Positions 46,137 through 53,565 of a stretch of DNA of 64,000 nucleotides are shown here, in pieces; the first letter of the stretch is position 1, and each line of letters begins with the position of its first letter. Below the pieces are notes generated by a model that saw only the letters and a list, made by a program, of their open reading frames with translations, was not told where the DNA came from and ran no database searches. The DNA comes from Anaerolineales bacterium (GTDB lineage Bacteria; Chloroflexota; Anaerolineae; Anaerolineales; UBA11579). Position numbers and translations under genes: made by a program. The stretch covers positions 148,662 to 212,661 of the forward strand of contig JAGVCA010000016.1 of the NCBI GenBank assembly GCA_020059485.1, given 5' to 3'.

Positions 46137-47161
46137 GCGTCCTTATGCAGCCAGCAAAGAGTCAGGTGGTTCGGGACCGGCTCAAATTCTGGCGGGTCTT
46201 CCAGGTCACACAGCCCTTCGATGATCTTCGGGCAGCGCGGGTGATAGTTGCAGCCGGTGGGCGGATTTACCAGGCTCGGCGGCTCGCCGGGCGGCACCTC
46301 CTTGTAGATGCGGGCATTGGCCGCATCTGGCTCCGAAGTGGCCGTCAGCAGAGCCTCGGTGTACGGGTGCAGCGGGTTGTTGAGGATTTCATCAACCACG
46401 GCTTTTTCCGCCACCTTGCCAGCATACATCACAAAGATCCGCTCGGAGAAGTAACGCACAGTTGAGAGGTCATGGGTGATGTAGATCACGGCCAAGTTGT
46501 GACTCTTCTGCAGGTTTTCCAGCAGTTTCAGGATCTCCACACGCACAGAAGCATCCAGCATCGAGACCGGTTCATCCGCCACGATCAGTTTCGGCTCCAG
46601 GATCATGGCGCGGGCGATCACCACGCGCTGCTGCTGGCCGCCGCTGAGCATGTGCGGGAACTTCTCGATGAAGTCATCCACCGGACTGAGCCGAACCTCC
46701 TCCATCACCTGACGGATCCGCTCGTTTCGCTCTTTGGGATCCTTCACGCCATTGATGATCAGCGGCTCATCCAGAATGCTTCTGATCGACATGAAGGGCG
46801 GTAATGCGCCGTATGGGTCCTGCTGGACAAAACCGATCTTGGAACGGTATTCCATCATCCCTTTGCGGTCCAGTTCCGACAGCTTCATGCCATCAAAAAT
46901 GATGTCGCCCTTGATCGGGGTGTTCAGTCCCAGGATGGTCTTCATTAGGCTGGTTTTGCCGCAGCCCGATTCACCTACCACTGCGATCGCCTGTCCGGCT
47001 TTCAGTTCAAAGGAGACATCATCCACGGCGCGCACATACCCGGCATGGCCAAAGCCAAACCGGCGCAGTTCGAACCACACATGCAGTCTTTTCACCTGGA
47101 GCAACGCCCCGGTATCGGAAAAGTCCTGATCTTTTAGCTTCTTTTCGAGGATTTCTGCCAT
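46133..47161 (-). CDS. oppF: Oligopeptide ABC transporter ATPase (OppF/DppF type)
   Basis: 342 residues. Walker A (VGESGCGKTSL), Q loop (GFVQQDPYG), signature LSGGQQQRV, Walker B (KLIVADEPVSMLD), switch His (ITHDLST), and the C-terminal oligopeptide domain with Cys residues of a 4Fe-4S type seen in OppD/F (GCNYHPRCP, C...C). AGGAG precedes the ATG. Works with the OppD-type ATPase as a heterodimer energising the two permeases. Confidence 0.93.
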   Translation of the reverse strand: MAEILEKKLKDQDFSDTGALLQVKRLHVWFELRRFGFGHAGYVRAVDDVSFELKAGQAIAVVGESGCGKTSLMKTILGLNTPIKGDIIFDGMKLSELDRKGMMEYRSKIGFVQQDPYGALPPFMSIRSILDEPLIINGVKDPKERNERIRQVMEEVRLSPVDDFIEKFPHMLSGGQQQRVVIARAMILEPKLIVADEPVSMLDASVRVEILKLLENLQKSHNLAVIYITHDLSTVRYFSERIFVMYAGKVAEKAVVDEILNNPLHPYTEALLTATSEPDAANARIYKEVPPGEPPSLVNPPTGCNYHPRCPKIIEGLCDLEDPPEFEPVPNHLTLCWLHKDA

Positions 47162-47170
47162 GTCAGTCTC

Positions 47171-48142
47171 CTAGTTTCCCTCGTACAGCCAGCACTTGAC
47201 AATGCGGCGGTTGCCCATATCGAAGACCGGCGGGTCTTGGTCGCATTTTTCAAATCGGCGCGGGCAGCGTGCAGCAAACCGGCAGCCGGTCGGCAGGTCG
47301 ATCAATGAGGGCGGCTTGCCAATGATGAACTCAAGCTCCTGGTCGCCGCGCAAGCGCGGGACACTGGCCATCAGTTTCTGGGCGTACGGATGCAGCGGAG
47401 CGCTGAAGAAACTCTCAGCATCGCCGACTTCCACGATCTGCCCGGCATACATCACGGCTACACGGTCCGCCAACTCGGAGGAGGTAGCGATGTCGTGCGT
47501 GATCAAGATGAAACTGACCTCAAACTCTTTTTTGATCCGCTTCAGCAAATTGAAGATATTGGCCTGGGTGAGCACATCCAACGCAGAGGTCGGCTCATCA
47601 AGCACAACCAGGTCCGGCAGTGTGACCAGCGACATCGCGATCGCGACCCGCTGGCGCATGCCGCCGCTCAACTCGAAAGCATACCGGTGCAGGAAATCAG
47701 CTGAGACGCCCACACGGGAGAACATATCCCGGGCTTGCGCCAGCGCTTCTTCCTTCTTGATACCGGCGTGGATCATCATCGGTTCAGCCACCTGATCGCC
47801 CACCCGCAGCACGGGGTTGAGGGCATTCATGGCGGCCTGCGGCACCATCGACATCCGTACCCAGCGGATCTGCTTGCGATATTCTTCGTCGGTTAACCCC
47901 ATCAGCTCCTCACCGCCGAGATACACCTCGCCTGAGTATTCGGCAACATTGCGGGGCAACAGGCGCAGCAAAGCTTTGGCCAGGGAGGTTTTTCCGCAGC
48001 CAGATTCGCCCAGTACCACCACCGCCTCATTGCGGTTGAGCTGAAAGTTGACGCCATCCACAGCCTGTACGATCCCGGCGGATGCCCGGAAGTGCAGTTT
48101 CAGGTCGTGGACATCTAACAGTGATGAGTTGTTTTCTGCCAT
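47171..48142 (-). CDS. oppD: Oligopeptide ABC transporter ATPase (OppD/DppD type)
   Basis: 323 residues: Walker A (LGESGCGKTSLA), Q loop (MVPQAAMNALNPVL), signature LSGGMRQRVAIAMSL, Walker B (DLVVLDEPTSALD), switch (LITHDIAT), and the C-terminal GCRFAARCP cysteine motif of peptide transporter ATPases. Three bases after the OppC-type permease and nine before OppF. Confidence 0.93.
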   Translation of the reverse strand: MAENNSSLLDVHDLKLHFRASAGIVQAVDGVNFQLNRNEAVVVLGESGCGKTSLAKALLRLLPRNVAEYSGEVYLGGEELMGLTDEEYRKQIRWVRMSMVPQAAMNALNPVLRVGDQVAEPMMIHAGIKKEEALAQARDMFSRVGVSADFLHRYAFELSGGMRQRVAIAMSLVTLPDLVVLDEPTSALDVLTQANIFNLLKRIKKEFEVSFILITHDIATSSELADRVAVMYAGQIVEVGDAESFFSAPLHPYAQKLMASVPRLRGDQELEFIIGKPPSLIDLPTGCRFAARCPRRFEKCDQDPPVFDMGNRRIVKCWLYEGN

Positions 48143-48145
48143 GTA

Positions 48146-49501
48146 CTAGAGACCTCGCAATCTTGGATTGAAAATACGGTCCAGGGAGTAACCAAGCATT
48201 GCGAAAGCCAGGCCGGTGATCATCAGCAAGACGGCAGGCTCCAGGATCCAATAGTAGTACCCATTGTAGAGGGCAGCATTGACCCAGGCATCGTTGATGA
48301 TCTTCCCCCAGGTGGGCAGCACCGGGTCACCCAGACCAAGCACCGCCAAAGAGGCTTCGAGGAACACAAATGCAGGAACACCCAGAACCAGCCCGGGAAT
48401 CAGGAGCGGGATGATCCGAGGGATCAGGTAGCGGAAGATGATCCGCATATCACTGGCGCCATACGCTCGGGCTGCTTCGATGTAGGTCGATTCGCGGATC
48501 TGCAGGAAGATCGCCCGGTAGGTTTTGATCGCCGCGCCAAAGATACTCAGCACGATCGTCGCACCCAGGATGGTCCAGATACTTCGGGAGTAGAACGTCC
48601 CGATCATGATCAGGATCGACAGGAAAGGTAGGGTTAGGTTAACCTCGGTGATGCGCTGGATGATGCCATCCACCACGCCGCCATACCAGCCGCCAATCGC
48701 CGAAATGATCATCGTCAGGACCGAGATCCCGGCCGAGGCCAGCAGGCCGAACAACAGCGCGATCGGGGCGCCCCACATCAGGGGCAGCATCAGGTCGCGC
48801 CGCCGGTGGTCGGTGCCCGCCCAGCCGAACACCTCTCCGAAAACGACATATTCGGCGGAGGCGTCGCCGGTGTCTTCAAACAGCAACACGCTGACATTGA
48901 TCTTGTAAGTCCCCTTGAGCACCTGCGGGTTTTCAGGATCAGGAGATTCCGGGTCGGCGAACAGTCCGACCTCTGGCTTCTCCCCGCCCAGACGTCTCAC
49001 CAGGGCTTCATCCTGCGAAATGCGGTAGGTCTGCTTACGGCTGACCGCCAGATCGCCCACCCGGATGGTTCTGCCATCGGGGGTTTCCCAGGTAATAGAA
49101 GCGAACGGCTCTTTCGCGACATACTCAGTCTTGAAAAACAGCGAGAGTTCCTGCGGGAAATCGTCGGCCGTGTAATCAAAGGTGTAGCTCATTTTGATGT
49201 CTGTCTTGCCGGACGAAGTCGTGGTGTACTCCTTGGTGACGTCCGGATTGTCCTCAGAGAACATCACAATCGTTTCCGGTTGTTTGACATCGGTGAACCA
49301 GTTGGTCCAAACCGGAAAGGCATTGCGGGGCGTGCTATACCAAATATCCTCGCCGCCGCGCCACAGCCGGATCGCCTCGGAATACGGGATGGTGGCAACC
49401 GTATAGATCGCCAACCCGATCAGCACCAGGATCATGATCACCCCGATAACCGCGGATGGGTATTTTCGGATCTCTCCGAATGATCGTTTCAATGCTTCCA
49501 T
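48146..49501 (-). CDS. oppC: Peptide ABC transporter permease (OppC type) with a large outer insertion
   Basis: 451 residues, against about 300 for usual OppC. One N-terminal helix (about 17-38) is followed by about 165 extra residues (about 55-220) of beta-rich, Tyr/Thr/Ser-containing sequence that should lie outside the cell (FDYTADDFPQELSLFFKTEY; WETPDGRTIRVGDLAVSRK). The standard core then follows: FGWAGTDHRRRDL, five helices and the EAA loop EAARAYGASDMRII. It likely pairs with the OppB-type permease upstream. The insert may bind substrate or dock the large binding protein; this is inference. Confidence 0.9.
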   Translation of the reverse strand: MEALKRSFGEIRKYPSAVIGVIMILVLIGLAIYTVATIPYSEAIRLWRGGEDIWYSTPRNAFPVWTNWFTDVKQPETIVMFSEDNPDVTKEYTTTSSGKTDIKMSYTFDYTADDFPQELSLFFKTEYVAKEPFASITWETPDGRTIRVGDLAVSRKQTYRISQDEALVRRLGGEKPEVGLFADPESPDPENPQVLKGTYKINVSVLLFEDTGDASAEYVVFGEVFGWAGTDHRRRDLMLPLMWGAPIALLFGLLASAGISVLTMIISAIGGWYGGVVDGIIQRITEVNLTLPFLSILIMIGTFYSRSIWTILGATIVLSIFGAAIKTYRAIFLQIRESTYIEAARAYGASDMRIIFRYLIPRIIPLLIPGLVLGVPAFVFLEASLAVLGLGDPVLPTWGKIINDAWVNAALYNGYYYWILEPAVLLMITGLAFAMLGYSLDRIFNPRLRGL

Positions 49502-49503
49502 GA

Positions 49504-50643
49504 TCAGCTATCTCCAATCTTGACACGCGGGTCCACCAGCGCGTAGATGAAGTCGAGCAAGAAGACTGTCATCGCCAGCAGGTAGGCATAGATGATGGTG
49601 TTGCCGACGATCACAGGGGTGTCATACAAGCCGATGGCCGTGAAGTACGTCCGGCCCAAGCCCGGCCACTGGAAGACCGTTTCGGTGATGATCGCGCCGG
49701 TCCACAAAGTGATGATCAGCAGGCTGAAATTGGTGATGATATTGGGCAGGGTCGGGCGCAGGATGTAGCGGCGCTCGATCTCGCGGTCGGTCAAGCCTTT
49801 GGCTTTTGCCATCTCCACATAATCTTCCGTCGAATAGATCAGGAAGAAGGTCCGCCAGTTGTAAATGCTGAGGAACAGCGAACTGATGATCAAACCGCTG
49901 GCCGGCAGGATCAGATGCTTGCCCACATCCAGGAAGTAACCCCATCTGGTAGATGCCGGCGGAGAACCAACCATCCCGCCAAACGGCAGCACACGCAGCA
50001 CGGCGGCAAAGATCAGGATCAGGAACAAACCGTAAAACCACGATGGCGCAGACGATGTGGGCGAAAGGGCGATGATGGCCTTGTCCCAAATACTGCCATA
50101 TTGCCTGGAAAGCGCCAGCGCGGCAAACAAACTACCAAAAAATAAGACCAGGTTTGAGGTCCCCATCAATAACAGGGTCGGAGGGAGTCGTTCCAGGATG
50201 ATAAGCCGGACTTCCTTGGAACCTGTATCGCTGGTCATCTGCACCGCCCGGCCGAGGTCGAGTACCAAAGCGTTGGTGAGATAACGGAAAGCGCGGGTTA
50301 CGAAGGGCTTATCGAGGCCCAGGCGCTTCTCTTCCAGTTCAATCAAAGAGGCCATATATTGCTGGCGCTCATCGGGCTGCATTTCTTTGTAGGCCGGGTC
50401 CTGCTGCATCTGCATCGCCAAGCCTTCGCGGATGTTTCCGCGCATGATATTGTCGACATAACCGCCCATGTTGGCGATCATGATCGTCAGGAAAACGCCG
50501 GTAGCGACTGTAAAGAACAGCATAATGACGCGCACAAGCGTGTACTTTGCCACTCTCGAGAAGGTGCTTGTCGACCCTCTTTTCGTCTCTACTTGTTCCT
50601 GATCCTCTGCTTGAGGCTGAAAAGGTCGGGCTTCAACACTCAT
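49504..50643 (-). CDS. oppB: Peptide ABC transporter permease (OppB type)
   Basis: 379 residues. After a basic N-terminus and one helix there is an outer segment of about 90 residues rich in Gln, Met and Glu (MQMQQDPAYKEMQPDERQQY) before the five-helix permease core with LGLDKPFVTRAF, PASGLIISSLFLSIYNWRTF, EAA-like MAKAKGLTDREIERRYILRP and the closing LVDPRVKIGD. GGAGG precedes the ATG. Lies after a long intercistronic hairpin and two bases before OppC. Confidence 0.91.
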   Translation of the reverse strand: MSVEARPFQPQAEDQEQVETKRGSTSTFSRVAKYTLVRVIMLFFTVATGVFLTIMIANMGGYVDNIMRGNIREGLAMQMQQDPAYKEMQPDERQQYMASLIELEEKRLGLDKPFVTRAFRYLTNALVLDLGRAVQMTSDTGSKEVRLIILERLPPTLLLMGTSNLVLFFGSLFAALALSRQYGSIWDKAIIALSPTSSAPSWFYGLFLILIFAAVLRVLPFGGMVGSPPASTRWGYFLDVGKHLILPASGLIISSLFLSIYNWRTFFLIYSTEDYVEMAKAKGLTDREIERRYILRPTLPNIITNFSLLIITLWTGAIITETVFQWPGLGRTYFTAIGLYDTPVIVGNTIIYAYLLAMTVFLLDFIYALVDPRVKIGDS

Positions 50644-50678
50644 AGCTACCTCCTGTAATTCGATCCGGTTAGGTTTGA

Positions 50679-50727
50679 AATAGGGGCAAGGTTCCGATGC
50701 TTGCGCATCATCTGCCTTGCCCCTATT
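50679..50727 (-). promoter_or_regulatory. Intercistronic stem-loop between peptide-binding protein and OppB
   Basis: 13-base perfect outer stem (50679-50691 with 50715-50727) and an inner GATGC/GCATC stem in the loop. No T tract on the minus strand. As in the sugar operon, it should stabilise the upstream binding-protein mRNA. Confidence 0.72.
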
Positions 50728-50786
50728 GTACTACAGCATCATATCAGTACTTCACCTAGGGTGAATTACTTTTATGAACCCTCGAC

Positions 50787-53366
50787 TTACTCCGAGACGA
50801 ACTCGAAGTCGGAGATCGACGGGATCGCAACCGGGATCACGACCACAACGATTTCCAGCTTGTTCGCGCCGGATTCGAGGCCGCCGGTGGTCTCGCCACT
50901 GAGGGTGACCAGGTACTGGCCTTCAGCAACGAACTCGGCAGCGCCAACTTCCACGATCTCGTTGGCGGAGTTGAACAGCAGGTACTTCACATCGTCAACC
51001 TGGTCGGAGGGGTAGGGCTCGCCCTCGAAGGTCACGAAGACATCGAAGGTGGCTTCCTCACCGATGGTCACACGGCCAGCACCGTCGATGGCCACTTCGG
51101 CCAGCATCGGGCTGGAGAACATCGCCCACTTGTCAGCCAAGTCGGGGAAGTTCGGGTTGTGCACCAGGGTGCCGGTCTTCTCAACCTGGAAGACTTCGTC
51201 CAGGATGTACGGACCGGTACCAATCCAGAAGTGCCCGTACTCTTCAAAGAAGGCCTTCACATTGGCATAGCGCGCCGCTGCTTCTTCTGCGGTGATGAAC
51301 TGACCCAGGGTCGGCTCAAACGGGATGTGGTTCTCGGCGATGGCCTCATCGAGCTTGGCGTTCAAGATCTCGAGGCTCGGGCCGCCAATGAAGTTCATCC
51401 ATTCGACTTCCAGAGCGTCAGCTTTGTCGGCGGAGTACGCCAGTTCGCCAGCGGCATCAGCCTTGTTGGCGATGGCGATCATCGGCCAGCCAGCCTGCCC
51501 GTAACCGTATTCCGGCCAGAAGGCTGTGCGGAACGGAACAGCGTTGGTCTCAGCATCGGCATACCAGACATCGGAGTACAGCTCAAAGACGAGCGGGTCG
51601 GTCGAGACCATCTTGAAGCCCTTGAAGGCGCCAAGGAAGGACTCGAGAGCCGGAGCCTGCGATTCGTCGAAGATCGGGCTGCCTTCTTTGCCGGTGGCGA
51701 AGGTCATGATCATGCCCATCACGAAGTCACCAACGGACAGCGGGCTGCCGTCGTGCCAGGTGATCGAGCCAAGCATACCTGCCGGGTAGTAGTAGACAAC
51801 CTTGCGCAGAGCGGTCTGGCCATCCGGGAACTTCTCTTCGGCGGTGATGAAGACTTCGTTCTCAACGTCCCAGTCCACCCAGACATCACCGGGGACGGTG
51901 ATCTCATCGGCAAACTCGAGGGTCACCCAGTCGTAGGTCTGACCAACCGGGAGGCCGCTCTTGATGGTGACTTCAGCCTTCTCCAAACGCTGCGGCAACT
52001 GAACGCCGGTGTACGGGTTCGGGATGGCGTCATAGTCGCCTGTCGCGATCTGCCACTGGCTGTCGTAGGTCCAGTTGGAACCAGCAACAGGGTTGGCGGG
52101 ATCGGTGAACAGGTCCGGGGCACCCCAGCGGGCAACGCCACCCTCGACATCGTCGAAGCGCAGGGTGAACGGCCACAGGGTATTGATGTCCACACCGGCG
52201 GAGAGGTCATAAGCAACGCTCATGTCCGGTCGCCAGGTGCTGGCAGCGCGGCCGTCAACCACCCAGACGCGGAAGGAGTATTTCTTTTCGATTGCCAGGG
52301 CCTGCTCAAACATCTCGCGGCGTTCTTCCAGCGAGGTGTAGGATTTGTTGGCCAGGTCATCGAGGACCTGCAGGTCTGCTTCTTCCATCTCGTAAGCCTG
52401 CCAGAGCGGGGAGAAACCGTACGCACTGGTCGGGGCGCCGAAGAACTGGAAGTCGTCGGAGTTGTCGCGGGAAATCGCGCCAGAACCCCAGGCACCAGTG
52501 TAGAAGTGCCACAAGCCATCAGCCGGGTCGCCCAACACCCACAACGGGGAGGCTTCGGAGGCGGTCTTGTACTGGCGGTCGATAACAAAGCCTTCTTCTT
52601 CCAGCCAGTTGGAGATGATGTCACCCTGCGGGATGCGGGTGAGGTCGGAGTCGTTCCGGATCAGGAAGATCAGGGTGACGGGTTCACCTTCGAAGGTCCA
52701 GGTGCCATCCTCGCCCTTAACTGCGCCAAGCAGTTCCATCTCTTCAGTGATGATTGTGCTGGCCAGTTCACGGTTCGGGGCATAGTACACCTCGTAAGGG
52801 CGGACCAGATCGATGTAACGACCGTACTCCGGGAAACCGGAGACAAACGAGAAGAACTTCGGAATGGCATTGCCACCGTAGACTTCCTGGTTGATGTAGT
52901 CGCGGTCGATCAGCCAGTTCATCGCCTCACGGATCCGTGCGGACGAGAACGGGTTCAGTGCGCCAGTACCGGGGAAGGTCGGGCCAACCGGGTTGAAGGT
53001 GATCTCGTAGTAGAGACCGAACTGGTAAGAGCGCTCCAGTCCAGCTTCTTCGATTGCCTCGAAGTCTGCCGGGGTGGAAAGGTTGGAAGCATACAGGTCC
53101 ACTGCGCCGGCTTCGATCTGCGTCACTGCAGAGTCAGCACCAACCACAGACATGGCGACTGTATCAAGCCAGCCACCCACACGGGTTGTCGCGGGCATCG
53201 GCTCTTCTTCCACCGGCTCTTCTTCAACCGGTTCTTCTTCAACTGGTTCATTGGTTGTCGGCTCGTTCACCGGCTCGTCGACAACTTCGTTGCCGGGGCC
53301 GCAGGCGACCAAAACCAGACTCAGAACCACCAGAAGGCTAAGTAAAGCAAAAAGTTTCTTAGACAT
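50787..53366 (-). CDS. oppA: Peptide ABC transporter substrate-binding lipoprotein (SBP_bac_5), enlarged
   Basis: 859 residues; common family members are 500-600. ATG 53366 with GGAGGAG nine bases upstream; an in-frame TTG at 53384 lies within that site. Signal and lipobox LVACG (Cys near residue 21), then a short repetitive acidic linker of VEEEP units (near 40-55). Family features: GAVDLYASNLSTP, LNPFSSARIREAMNWLIDRD, and near the end TGPYILDEVFQVEKTG. The C-terminus (about 780-850) looks like a beta-sandwich domain (ATFDVFVTFEGEPYP; EGQYLVTLSGETTGG) facing out. First gene of the operon; promoter at 53507-53534. Confidence 0.9.
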   Translation of the reverse strand: MSKKLFALLSLLVVLSLVLVACGPGNEVVDEPVNEPTTNEPVEEEPVEEEPVEEEPMPATTRVGGWLDTVAMSVVGADSAVTQIEAGAVDLYASNLSTPADFEAIEEAGLERSYQFGLYYEITFNPVGPTFPGTGALNPFSSARIREAMNWLIDRDYINQEVYGGNAIPKFFSFVSGFPEYGRYIDLVRPYEVYYAPNRELASTIITEEMELLGAVKGEDGTWTFEGEPVTLIFLIRNDSDLTRIPQGDIISNWLEEEGFVIDRQYKTASEASPLWVLGDPADGLWHFYTGAWGSGAISRDNSDDFQFFGAPTSAYGFSPLWQAYEMEEADLQVLDDLANKSYTSLEERREMFEQALAIEKKYSFRVWVVDGRAASTWRPDMSVAYDLSAGVDINTLWPFTLRFDDVEGGVARWGAPDLFTDPANPVAGSNWTYDSQWQIATGDYDAIPNPYTGVQLPQRLEKAEVTIKSGLPVGQTYDWVTLEFADEITVPGDVWVDWDVENEVFITAEEKFPDGQTALRKVVYYYPAGMLGSITWHDGSPLSVGDFVMGMIMTFATGKEGSPIFDESQAPALESFLGAFKGFKMVSTDPLVFELYSDVWYADAETNAVPFRTAFWPEYGYGQAGWPMIAIANKADAAGELAYSADKADALEVEWMNFIGGPSLEILNAKLDEAIAENHIPFEPTLGQFITAEEAAARYANVKAFFEEYGHFWIGTGPYILDEVFQVEKTGTLVHNPNFPDLADKWAMFSSPMLAEVAIDGAGRVTIGEEATFDVFVTFEGEPYPSDQVDDVKYLLFNSANEIVEVGAAEFVAEGQYLVTLSGETTGGLESGANKLEIVVVVIPVAIPSISDFEFVSE

Positions 53367-53408
53367 GTGTTCTTGCTCCTCCAAAAAGCAATTGTTTGGA
53401 ATTTGTGG

Positions 53409-53468
53409 TTAACAGGGAATACAGATCTTTTTTGGGCATCTCGACTGAGGCACCACCTCCTTCTCCAT
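53409..53468 (-). CDS. Possible 19-residue Cys-containing leader peptide
   Basis: In the leader of the peptide-transport operon, an ATG-to-TAA frame encodes MEKEVVPQSRCPKKICIPC. It lies between the promoter and the binding-protein start, about 40 bases before the latter. There is only a weak ribosome site (GGGA) and no comparison to show conservation, so it may be chance. Confidence 0.25.
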   Translation of the reverse strand: MEKEVVPQSRCPKKICIPC

Positions 53469-53479
53469 ATATTTATCCC

Positions 53480-53534
53480 GGGTCTCCTCAGAGACCCTAT
53501 TGGAATATAGTATCATTAAACCACAGTTCGTCAA
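53480..53534 (-). promoter_or_regulatory. Promoter and leader hairpin of the peptide-transport operon
   Basis: Minus strand: TTGACG (53534-53529), 16-base spacer, TACTAT (53512-53507), start near 53500. A 7-base hairpin (GGGTCTC 53480-53486, GAGACCC 53491-53497, four-base loop) would form right at the 5' end of the mRNA, likely stabilising it. Confidence 0.6.
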
Positions 53535-53565
53535 CGGAAAAATTAATCTAGCGTTAACAGCATTC

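Noticed and set aside
51159..53345. 728-codon plus-strand open frame
   Set aside because: Antisense to the peptide-binding protein gene, with no family motif and no ribosome site.
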